Shown here in pieces: positions 36,627 through 44,431 of a stretch of 64,000 nucleotides of DNA (within the stretch, counting starts at the first letter, position 1; the number at the start of each line of letters is the position of its first letter). The stretch spans positions 543,361 to 607,360 of the forward strand of contig JABTUE010000004.1 of assembly GCA_015075515.1 (NCBI GenBank), given 5' to 3'. Below the pieces are notes generated by a model. The model was not told the origin of the DNA, ran no database searches, and saw only the letters and a list, made by a program, of their open reading frames with translations. Source of the DNA: Planctomycetota bacterium. Lineage in GTDB: Bacteria; Planctomycetota; UBA8742; UBA2392. The position numbers were made by a program, and so were the translations under genes.

Positions 36627-36744
36627 GGACACCTCGTGACTGGTTCCGTCAGGCTGCGGATTCTGACACATTTCGCCCGGTTTTTCGCCCCGCCGTCAGT
36701 TCCGAGGTAGGCCAAAAAATGTCTAACCCGCCTGGTTAAACGAT

Positions 36745-36774
36745 CAGGGCGCGGGAAGGTTCCCCGCACCCTGT
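36745..36774 (-). terminator. Possible terminator after the second exbD
   Basis: CAGGG...GCGGG pairs with CCCGC...CCCTG with one mismatch, 17 bases past the exbD stop on the minus strand. The T run is poor. Confidence 0.4.
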
Positions 36775-36790
36775 GCCGTTGTATGTGGTT

Positions 36791-37405
36791 CTAGCGACCG
36801 TGTTTTCCTAAGCCGTCGGCGAACTTGAAGGTGACGGTCAGTTCTTCCTTGCCAGCGGCCTTGCGGTTGGCGTTGACACGGGCCGAAGCGTCAATCGCCA
36901 GGCTGACGAACATCCAGGGCGCGGTGCCGCTCTTGACACCCTGGGTCGCGTCCTTGGCAAAGCTGATCTCAAGCTTTTCGATCTTGGCCCCGCTGCGGAC
37001 AATGTAATCCTCGACCGCCTTGACCAGGTTGTTGAACACCTGCGAGTACAGAATCTTCTTGTCCCGGATCGCGGCGTTGCCGTCGTTGGGGAAGATCACC
37101 ATGTCTTTAAGCCCGGCGCGCGACTGATCCACCGGCTTGCGTCCGCGGGCGCCGATCGCCACCACGTAGTCGTTGACCTGCGTGGCTGGATCCCAGTTGC
37201 AGTAAATCGTGATCTGCTCCTTGGGTACCGAAGGCGACGTGTTCAAGCCTTCGTTCAGCGGCAAGTCAGCGCGGTGGTTGCGCTCTTCGACTTTGAAGCG
37301 CGTGCACAGAATGAAGAAGATCAGCAACTGGAACGTCACGTCAATCATCGGCGTGAGGTCGGCCTTGGCGCTGTCTTCCTGGCGTTTTCTGCGTTTACGG
37401 GCCAT
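36791..37405 (-). CDS. exbD: ExbD/TolR family protein (second copy)
   Basis: This 204-residue protein has the basic N-terminus, then ADLTPMIDVTFQLLIFFILCT, in which the membrane Asp couples proton flow in ExbD/TolR. The periplasmic part (about residues 45-204) is larger than the family average (about 140 in total), with extra segments. It follows the other exbD by 12 bases. Two exbD copies with one exbB are common in Planctomycetota and Bacteroidota; the complex would energise an outer-membrane or envelope process. TonB is not seen in the window. Confidence 0.88.
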   Translation of the reverse strand: MARKRRKRQEDSAKADLTPMIDVTFQLLIFFILCTRFKVEERNHRADLPLNEGLNTSPSVPKEQITIYCNWDPATQVNDYVVAIGARGRKPVDQSRAGLKDMVIFPNDGNAAIRDKKILYSQVFNNLVKAVEDYIVRSGAKIEKLEISFAKDATQGVKSGTAPWMFVSLAIDASARVNANRKAAGKEELTVTFKFADGLGKHGR

Positions 37406-37417
37406 GACTGCTCCTGC

Positions 37418-37924
37418 TTAGTTGATCTCGATATCCTTCATGATGCCGACCTTGATGCGGTACATCTTGGCCTCGACCATCATCTCAATCAGCTTGGCGA
37501 ACTCGCCCGAGGGCGCACGGGCATCCACGCGCACATAGACCATGTTTTCGCTGATGCCGTTGGCGTTAAGGCCGGTGTATTCCTTGCCGGGATCCACAAG
37601 CGTGGCCTGGCGGGCCAGAATCGCGCGCATTTCCTCGATTGACTTGGGCCGCGGCTCGCCGAAGCAGAACCAGCCGAACTGGTCGGGCAGGGCGTCGTCG
37701 GCGCGGGACTGGTTGGCCGGGGCAATGTGCACCGTAAAGATTTTTTTGGCCTGCGGGTCTTCCTCGTTGGCGGCCAGGGCGTCCGGCAAGCGCAGGTTGA
37801 CGTTGTCCTGGGTGGTGATCTGTGTAACCACCATGAAGAAGATGATCAGCTGAAACACCACGTCAATCATGGGCGTCAGGTCAACTTCCGCGGCGTCCTG
37901 CTGGCGTGAGCGTTTGCGTGCCAT
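37418..37924 (-). CDS. exbD: ExbD/TolR family protein (first copy)
   Basis: The ATG at 37924 follows CGGAG, giving 168 residues; the ORF extends upstream into exbB, but that part is not a domain. EVDLTPMIDVVFQLIIFFMVV carries the conserved membrane Asp. The periplasmic domain is about 125 residues (including ALDYRVDARAPS-like VYVRVDARAPS). It is between exbB and the second exbD, 64 bases after exbB with an intervening hairpin, and pairs with them in a proton-driven complex. Confidence 0.88.
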   Translation of the reverse strand: MARKRSRQQDAAEVDLTPMIDVVFQLIIFFMVVTQITTQDNVNLRLPDALAANEEDPQAKKIFTVHIAPANQSRADDALPDQFGWFCFGEPRPKSIEEMRAILARQATLVDPGKEYTGLNANGISENMVYVRVDARAPSGEFAKLIEMMVEAKMYRIKVGIMKDIEIN

Positions 37925-37955
37925 GAGTAGCTCCGAGGGTGTCCCGGGATGACGG

Positions 37956-37979
37956 CCGGGGGGCCGGTTGGCCCCCCGG
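37956..37979 (-). other. Intercistronic hairpin between exbB and exbD
   Basis: CCGGGGGGCC (37956-37965), loop GGTT, GGCCCCCCGG (37970-37979). No T run follows, so it is more likely an mRNA-stabilising or processing element than a terminator. Confidence 0.55.
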
Positions 37980-37988
37980 TTCAATCGT

Positions 37989-38750
37989 TTAGCCCTGCTG
38001 CTGCTGGGCGGCATAGGCGGCGATGGTTTCCACCATGTCTTCGGCAACCAGCGTGATGCTGGTACCGATGTTCACCACCTTGTTCTTGAAGAACCAGAAG
38101 AACGTCAGGCCGGGGATAGCGATCACCAGGCCCAGCACCGTGGACAGCAGCGCCAGCGAAATACCACCTGCCACCATCTTGGGGTTCACCTGGCCACCAG
38201 GCGCGTTTTCAATCTGTTCGAAGGACTGCACCATGCCCGTCACCGTACCGAACAGACCCATCAGCGGGCCTACCGATGCGCACAGTGCGATCGGCGAGAT
38301 ATGGAACTCAACCTTGGCCTGCTCGGCGTCCAGCATGGCCGCCGCAGCTTCCTTGACGCTGGAAGGGCCGTAGCTGACACGGTTCAGCGCGGCGCCGATC
38401 GCGCGGGTCAGGTAGTTGGGGGCGCTTTCGCAGTACTGCAGGGCACCTTCAAGGTCACCTTCGTCAATGTAGTTCTGCAGCGCGCCGATCGTCTCGGGCG
38501 GCACGATCTTGTCGCGCTTGACGTTCACGAAACATTCGATCACCCAGCCGAACATGAACACGCTGGTCAGAATGATCGTGAGCTGAGTGATGATACCCAG
38601 CGCGCCAGCCGGAATACCCAGCAGCTTGGCACCCAGTGAATAGCTCTGGCCGCCGCCGTCGTCCTGGGCGAACAGCGCCGGAGCCAGCACGGCCGCGATG
38701 GCAAAAATCAGCATGCCCTTGGCGGCCTTTTTCAGAGTCTGCGAGTTCAT
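37989..38750 (-). CDS. exbB: MotA/TolQ/ExbB proton channel family protein
   Basis: This 253-residue protein starts with a signal-peptide-like segment (MLIFAIAAVLAPALFAQ), then has a long first membrane helix (about residues 50-72) and two conserved helices (about 145-172 and 185-215) containing ISPIALCASVGPLMGLFGTVTGMV and GGISLALLSTVLGLVIAIPG, the proton-channel signature of the family. It forms the channel with ExbD. The extra N-terminal signal is common in Planctomycetota and Bacteroidota members. It follows two exported helical-repeat proteins in the same direction (139 bases after the second). Confidence 0.9.
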   Translation of the reverse strand: MNSQTLKKAAKGMLIFAIAAVLAPALFAQDDGGGQSYSLGAKLLGIPAGALGIITQLTIILTSVFMFGWVIECFVNVKRDKIVPPETIGALQNYIDEGDLEGALQYCESAPNYLTRAIGAALNRVSYGPSSVKEAAAAMLDAEQAKVEFHISPIALCASVGPLMGLFGTVTGMVQSFEQIENAPGGQVNPKMVAGGISLALLSTVLGLVIAIPGLTFFWFFKNKVVNIGTSITLVAEDMVETIAAYAAQQQQG

Positions 38751-38889
38751 GGTTCCCTCGTTGCCTATGGTGGATGCGCCGCGGCTTGGCAGGCCGCCGG
38801 CGCCGAAATTTCCTGCCTTGGAATACCTTCAAAACGTACCTGTCAGAAAATGGTTCACCGCGACACGCAATTTCCCCGTCACAGGCCCG

Positions 38890-40221
38890 TCATTCCGTGC
38901 CCTTGAACTGTGTGATGCGCTTCTCAATTTCAGGTACCAGCGCATCGTTGGCGGCCTTGGTCTTGGACAACTGCGAAACCAGCTCGCTCAGGTACTTTTC
39001 CGCCAGCTTGGCGTAAGTGGACGCCACTTCGGCCTTGGTGCCGTTCAGTTCCGCCAGGCGCGAGGCCGCATTGGCCGCGCCCAGCAGCGCCATGCTGCGG
39101 ATTTCGTCATCGGCCCGGAACACTGCCAAAGCCATGCTGAAGTTGGTCAGGGCGCTGGCCCAGTCGTTGTTGGTCTTGGCGCGGGCGGAATCCACAAGCC
39201 CCTGGCCGACATAGCTGCCGGCGGTCAGGTACGCCACGTCAGCGTTCAGCCAGTTGGCACGCGGAGGCGTGGGGTTCTGCAGCGAGCTGGTCTGGTGCGC
39301 GGCCTCCCAGGCGCGGGTGGCTTCGTAGAACTTGGCGCGGGCACCGCCAAGGTCGCCTTCCAGAATCTGCATGTAACCGACCTTGAGTTGCGCTTCGGCG
39401 CTGGCACGCGACTGGCGGCCACCCTCTTTCTGAAGAGCGATGCGCACCATCTGTTCGTAGGCCTCGCGGGCACCCTTGAAATCCTTGGCGTCTTCGCTGT
39501 AACGGGCCAGCGAACGCAGAGCGCGCAGCGACCAGTCAAAGTACTGGCTCTTGCCCGATGCCGCCGCCAGTGAACCGCACAGCTCAATCAGCGGCTTGAA
39601 AGCCTGTTCGTTGGCCTTGGCGCCTTCCTTTCGGGCCAGATAAGCCATGCCCAGTCCGGTCAGGCCATCCAGGTACAGCCGGTGCAGGCCACCTGCATCG
39701 GCAATTTCCTTGTTACTGACAGCGGACTTGAACTTGGCGCGGAAGCCGCCCGAAGCGGGCTTATCGTCGCAGGCCTTGAGGTATTCAATGTACCTGGCCA
39801 CAGCGTCGTCATGGCTGCCCTGAAGCGCCAGCCCCGCAGCCAGAAAGTACCGGCAGGCCAACTGGATACGCGCCCATTCGTCGGCAGAAAAGCCGGTCGG
39901 GGCGTTTTCCTTGAGCATCGCGCTGGCGTCCTGCTGCATCTTCTGGCCCTTGGCGCCCGCGAGCTGCCGCGCCATGCCGTTGTAGGCGTCCATGGTCTGG
40001 CCCTCGTAACGGACGTGGAGAACATCCCACAATTCCACGCGCGGGCCGGGCTGGTTGCGTTCACGCTGCCAGTTGACGCCGGATATCGTCTCGGAATCTA
40101 TGGCATAGGCCGATTCGATCTTGCCGCTGCGGGTTTCAATCGCGCCACGGGCGGCGAACACCGGCGCGGCCAGAGCCGCCAGCGCCACAGAGGCGAGCAT
40201 GAGGTTTATTGTGCGTGTCAT
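38890..40221 (-). CDS. Exported helical-repeat (TPR-like) protein, ExbB-associated
   Basis: The ATG at 40221 follows GGAGA; 443 residues. A signal peptide (MLASVALAALAAPVFAARG) is present. A short beta segment (IETRSGKIESAYAID...) precedes TPR-like helical pairs from about residue 100 (YFLAAGLALQGSHDDAVARYIEYLK; KDFKGAREAYEQMVRIALQ). It is periplasmic. It is 20 bases after the giant alpha-solenoid gene and upstream of exbB, so it probably forms part of the same energised envelope machine. No named family is recognised. Confidence 0.7.
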   Translation of the reverse strand: MTRTINLMLASVALAALAAPVFAARGAIETRSGKIESAYAIDSETISGVNWQRERNQPGPRVELWDVLHVRYEGQTMDAYNGMARQLAGAKGQKMQQDASAMLKENAPTGFSADEWARIQLACRYFLAAGLALQGSHDDAVARYIEYLKACDDKPASGGFRAKFKSAVSNKEIADAGGLHRLYLDGLTGLGMAYLARKEGAKANEQAFKPLIELCGSLAAASGKSQYFDWSLRALRSLARYSEDAKDFKGAREAYEQMVRIALQKEGGRQSRASAEAQLKVGYMQILEGDLGGARAKFYEATRAWEAAHQTSSLQNPTPPRANWLNADVAYLTAGSYVGQGLVDSARAKTNNDWASALTNFSMALAVFRADDEIRSMALLGAANAASRLAELNGTKAEVASTYAKLAEKYLSELVSQLSKTKAANDALVPEIEKRITQFKGTE

Positions 40222-40241
40222 GGCAATCTCCGTGTGCCCCG

Positions 40242-43200
40242 TCAGCTGATCTTCAACCCGGCCTTCTTGCAGGCCGCCTCAAGGTCGTCGGTAAGCGTCT
40301 TGAGCCGTGCCAGATAGGCCTTGGTGTCTTCACTGAGGTACACCGCCGTCAGCAATCCTTCGTTACGGCCGGCGGTGACGGCCTGGTTGAAGTGAGTCTC
40401 TACCCCGCCGCGCACCAGTTTGGGGGCCGCGGGATCCTTGGCGTACTTGCCGATCCACTCGGTGCCGAGTTCAAGCCAGGCCAGCAGCGAATCACGGAAC
40501 TCGGCACGGTACTGGTAGTAATCCAGCTTCTTGAAGCTGCTCCAGAGCCGCAGGTGAATCTCGCGGGCGTGCCACAGGTAGCTGATGCGGTCGGTGGGCA
40601 CTTCCTGCAGCGGGTTGTTTTTGTCCACCTCAAGCGTGGTCGTGTACTGGTTGGCGTACTTGGGCCATTCCACCTTGATGTCGGCTGGCGCTGATTCCAG
40701 CAGGCGGAATATCTCGGCCATATTCTGGCCGATGTACAGGTAGTAGTCCTCGATCTCTTTCTGGAACTGCAGCTTGAAGGCTTTGTTGCCGATCTCGTTG
40801 GCATCGCGCACCAGGTTGAAGCACCAGCAGCGGCGCATCAACAGTGCCGCGCGCCGCAGGTCGTCGGGTGCGCCCTTTTCGCGGTAGCGCTCCAGATAGG
40901 CCTTGCCCAGCATGTACTTGAGCTGGATTTCTTCGCCCGATTTGGTGCGCCCGGCCGTCTTGGCCGTGCGGTCAATCTGAACTTCTTCTTCCTTGCCGTA
41001 TTCGCGCACGGTACCGTGCTTGTCCAAAAACTCCTGCAGGTAACGCACGGCATTGCCCCAGTCGCGCACACGGAAGTACTGGGTGCCTAGTGTCATCAGG
41101 GCACCGGATTCCAGCCCCTGTTCGGCGCGGCCGGTCTTGACGCGGTATTCCTCAAAGTACTTGAGAATCCGCGTCACCAGCGGCCGGGCACGCTCGTCCA
41201 CGTCGTCGGCGACCTTTTCAAGGAAGCCGCCCCACTCGTAGATGAACACCATGCCCTGGAAATAACGCAGTTGTTCCGTATCCAGGGTCAGGGCCGTGAA
41301 CAGCGAAGACAGCGCCTGCATCTGGTCGTCGGGCAGGCCGCCCTTGTCGCGCAGCGCACGCAGCCGGCCGTACACTTCAAACTTGGAGGCGCCGGTCAGT
41401 TCCTTGTCAACGGCGGGCTTGGCAACTTTGTACGCGTCGCGCTTGAGCAGGTCCGCCAGCATGGCCGCCACGGCGTCGGCCCAGCGTTCGGGGCCGGTGC
41501 GGGCCAGTTCATCCCAGCGCTGCTTGAGCATGTCCGGAATATCCGGCAGGGCACTACGGGCGTCTTTGGCGCGTTCGTTTTCGAACACGTCCTTGACCAT
41601 GTACTCGGCCCAGAAGTGGTCGGCCAGCAATAACTGGCGCTGGTATTCGTCCTTGGTCTCCTCTAGCTTCTTGGCGACTTCCGGGAACCGCTTGGCATCC
41701 ACGTTGTTGAAGGCACCCTTCTTGAGCACATTGCTGGCCGAGCGCAGCTTGGTCGAAACCAGGGTCATGGCGTTAGTGCGCGGCTGGACGGTTTCAATCA
41801 GCAGCGCGTACACGTTGCTGACCATGCGCCCGATCTCGCGCTTGTTGGCCTCGCTGGCTTCGGCCGGAAAGGCCTCGGCATAGGCCAGGTAGGCTTCTTC
41901 GGCGCCTTCGACATCGCGCGCTTCGCTCAGCGCGTAGAACGCCATCTGCAGCGTCTTCTGCTTGTACTCGTCGCGGCCGGCCAGGTGCGCGCCAAACAGC
42001 TTCCAGTACTGGTTCAAAACACGCAGAGCGTCGGGACGGTACTGTTCGCGCACGGCCTTTAGTGCGGCCTCGTCGCCGAATTCCTTGACCGGGTTGCGCA
42101 GCATGTAGGCAAAGAAATGCATAGCTACACCCATGCGGCGCATATCCACATCGGGTTCGCCGCGGCCGGTGGGGTTGGCGACCAACCAGCGCGTGTTGCG
42201 CATCTGGGCCACGGCAAACAGGCCGTCCAGGTAGTCGGGTTTTTCCTTGTCCTTCAGCAGCGGTTCAATCTCGGCCCAGTTGCGCAGCGCCTCAACCAGG
42301 CAGTACTTCTTGTAGAAGTAAATCGCCTTGTGCCAGTTGGCCACCGGCCCGGGCGTCTGGTTGTCCATGATCATCTGCCAATGCGATTCATGGCCCTTCC
42401 ACATGCTTTCGGGCAGGGCGGCCAGATCCACGGCATGGCGGTCGCGCTGTTCGGCGAACCACTGGTCGCTCTCGCGTTCTTCCCTGGCGCCCATGGATGA
42501 AATGCGTTGGCTGTTGCTGTCATAGGCAAGCTCGTAGTAGGCGCCGGCGGTCTGGGCCAACCCCAGGTGATAACGCCGGTAGCGCGTCGGCAGCGAAGCA
42601 AAGCGCACCGCCGACTGCGCCAGTTGGCGGTTGCCGTAGGCGGCATTTGCGTCGGCGTATGCCTTGTCCAGCAGCGCCTCGTCGCCACCCAGCATGGCCT
42701 TGATTTCGTCCGCATCACGCTTGAGCTTGGCAAAGAACGGATTGCCCGGCTCGCCAAAACGGGCGTTGGTCAGAAAGCCCGCGTGTTTGGCAAACTCGTT
42801 GGCCATCTTGCCGGGAAACTCAGCGGCGGTCTTGCCGTCCTTGATCAGTTCAGTGCGATCGGCCATGTGCGCCGGCAGTGGCGTGCTTTCGTTGAACTTG
42901 GCCTGAAAGTACGCTGTGCGTGTGCAGGCCTCGCGGTACATCAGGGTGGCATCCACAAAGCGCCACATGCGCGAATAAATGTCGGCCGCGCGTTCCATGC
43001 AGGCCGGGCCGAACGCCTCAAACGACTGTGTGTCGGCGCAGGACGCGAGAATGGACTGATAGGCCTGGGCCAGCCGGATCATCACCGAAACCGGCAGTGT
43101 GGCCAATTCGCGGTACGGCACTCCGGCGCAACGGAACCGCAGTTCCCGGTCCAGCGATTCGCGCATGGCGATATCAGCCAGAACCGTCAGCGCCTGGCGA

Positions 43201-44264
43201 CGGAAACCAGCGTCGCGGTCGCGGGCCAGCAGGAACAGCGTGTCAATCGCCTCCTGAATCTGTCTGGCATCGCCCAGCTTGATCTGGGCACTGATGCGGT
43301 AAAGCTGGAACGACTTGAACAGTGTGGCCAGTTCGCGCTGGCTGCCGTAACGCGCGTAGGCCTCGGAATACAGATCCAGGCACTGCTTCAAAAAGCGCGG
43401 GTCAAAATCAAGTTCGGTGGTCAGCAGCTCGGCCGCGCGCAGATAGCCGTTGCGAAGGGCAATGCCGCCAATGTAGTCGTTGGGATCAGAATCAGCCAGA
43501 AACTTGACAAGGTCAATGAACTTGCCGACTGCGGCCTCGTTCTGACCGCGGGCGATGTCCATGTCGCCCTGCAGTTCAAAGCTGAGCACCAGCTCTTCCG
43601 TGGCGTCATCCAGACCGAACTGGAAGTTGCCCAGTTCGCGCTCGCATTCGGCCAGCAATGAGTTGCGCTGGCCACTTCCCATTTCATAGGTCAGAGACTT
43701 GACGTAATACCCACGGCAGTAGTGAAAGTAGGTCTTGCTGTAAACCGGGTACACGCGGCGGAAGGCCTGCTCGCTTTCAACGCGCAGCTCCTCAAGCTTG
43801 GCCAGAGATGCCTTGAGTGCGGCAATCGCGCGGTCACAATAGTCGCGCGCGGTTTCAGGCGCCGTGCGTTGCAGCGCCTGGGCCACGGTGTACTGCATCA
43901 GTGACTTGTCCAGAATGCCCTGATAATCGGACTCTCCGGGGTTGCCAAAGATCTTGAGCGCCTTTTCATAGCGATCGTTGCGGGCGTCTTCATCACCGTC
44001 CTGGCTGAACAGAAAATCCGCCTCGTGTTTGATCACCTCGGCCTTGACCTGGGTGGCGCGGCGTTTTTCGGCCTCGGTGCCTTTGGCGATGATCTTATCC
44101 AGCGTCTCGTAGGCCTCTTCGTAAAGCCGCAGGCGCGTGCCCAGATAGCGGCCGTATTCGGTCATGTCGCGGGCGGCCAGCGATGGCGCGGCCAGAACGA
44201 CCCATCCGAACACAAGGCAGGCAATGAACTTGAGGTGACGTACAGACAGTTGAGAAAGGGACAT
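40242..44264 (-). CDS. Very large exported alpha-solenoid protein, ExbB-associated
   Basis: The ATG at 44264 has GGAG nine bases upstream; a GTG at 44270 is possible. The product has 1340 residues. A signal peptide (LKFIACLVFGWVVLAAPSLAA) is followed by an almost wholly helical protein with irregular TPR-like repeats (LYEEAYETLDKIIAKG; ALAELLTTELDFDPRFLKQCL; VRYLQEFLDKHGT). There are no membrane segments after the signal. It is thought to lie in the periplasm and could span a large complex. It is followed by a second exported repeat protein, exbB and two exbD, an arrangement suggesting one transport or gliding-like complex energised by proton flow. Confidence 0.72.
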   Translation of the reverse strand: MSLSQLSVRHLKFIACLVFGWVVLAAPSLAARDMTEYGRYLGTRLRLYEEAYETLDKIIAKGTEAEKRRATQVKAEVIKHEADFLFSQDGDEDARNDRYEKALKIFGNPGESDYQGILDKSLMQYTVAQALQRTAPETARDYCDRAIAALKASLAKLEELRVESEQAFRRVYPVYSKTYFHYCRGYYVKSLTYEMGSGQRNSLLAECERELGNFQFGLDDATEELVLSFELQGDMDIARGQNEAAVGKFIDLVKFLADSDPNDYIGGIALRNGYLRAAELLTTELDFDPRFLKQCLDLYSEAYARYGSQRELATLFKSFQLYRISAQIKLGDARQIQEAIDTLFLLARDRDAGFRRQALTVLADIAMRESLDRELRFRCAGVPYRELATLPVSVMIRLAQAYQSILASCADTQSFEAFGPACMERAADIYSRMWRFVDATLMYREACTRTAYFQAKFNESTPLPAHMADRTELIKDGKTAAEFPGKMANEFAKHAGFLTNARFGEPGNPFFAKLKRDADEIKAMLGGDEALLDKAYADANAAYGNRQLAQSAVRFASLPTRYRRYHLGLAQTAGAYYELAYDSNSQRISSMGAREERESDQWFAEQRDRHAVDLAALPESMWKGHESHWQMIMDNQTPGPVANWHKAIYFYKKYCLVEALRNWAEIEPLLKDKEKPDYLDGLFAVAQMRNTRWLVANPTGRGEPDVDMRRMGVAMHFFAYMLRNPVKEFGDEAALKAVREQYRPDALRVLNQYWKLFGAHLAGRDEYKQKTLQMAFYALSEARDVEGAEEAYLAYAEAFPAEASEANKREIGRMVSNVYALLIETVQPRTNAMTLVSTKLRSASNVLKKGAFNNVDAKRFPEVAKKLEETKDEYQRQLLLADHFWAEYMVKDVFENERAKDARSALPDIPDMLKQRWDELARTGPERWADAVAAMLADLLKRDAYKVAKPAVDKELTGASKFEVYGRLRALRDKGGLPDDQMQALSSLFTALTLDTEQLRYFQGMVFIYEWGGFLEKVADDVDERARPLVTRILKYFEEYRVKTGRAEQGLESGALMTLGTQYFRVRDWGNAVRYLQEFLDKHGTVREYGKEEEVQIDRTAKTAGRTKSGEEIQLKYMLGKAYLERYREKGAPDDLRRAALLMRRCWCFNLVRDANEIGNKAFKLQFQKEIEDYYLYIGQNMAEIFRLLESAPADIKVEWPKYANQYTTTLEVDKNNPLQEVPTDRISYLWHAREIHLRLWSSFKKLDYYQYRAEFRDSLLAWLELGTEWIGKYAKDPAAPKLVRGGVETHFNQAVTAGRNEGLLTAVYLSEDTKAYLARLKTLTDDLEAACKKAGLKIS

Positions 44265-44270
44265 GGACAC

Positions 44271-44387
44271 CTTCTCCGGTAGGCCCCGGCTGGGGTTGCA
44301 TCGCGCTCGTACGCGTATCGAGGGAGCAACCTTATAGCCGCTCTAACGGCTGAAGCCAACCGGGGTTCGGAAAACTTGGCAAAACAG
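44271..44387. other. Short intergenic region upstream of the alpha-solenoid gene
   Basis: Contains the presumed promoter region of the solenoid-exbB-exbD group. I see no strong promoter consensus. Confidence 0.3.
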
Positions 44388-44414
44388 ACACCCCCGGCCA
44401 GGGACCGGGGGTGT
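44388..44414 (-). terminator. Intrinsic terminator after the secretin gene
   Basis: ACACCCCCGG (44388-44397), loop CCAGGGA, CCGGGGGTGT (44405-44414). The minus strand then reads CTGTTTTGCC. It lies 17 bases past the stop. Confidence 0.75.
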
Positions 44415-44431
44415 TGACGGAAAACGATGCT

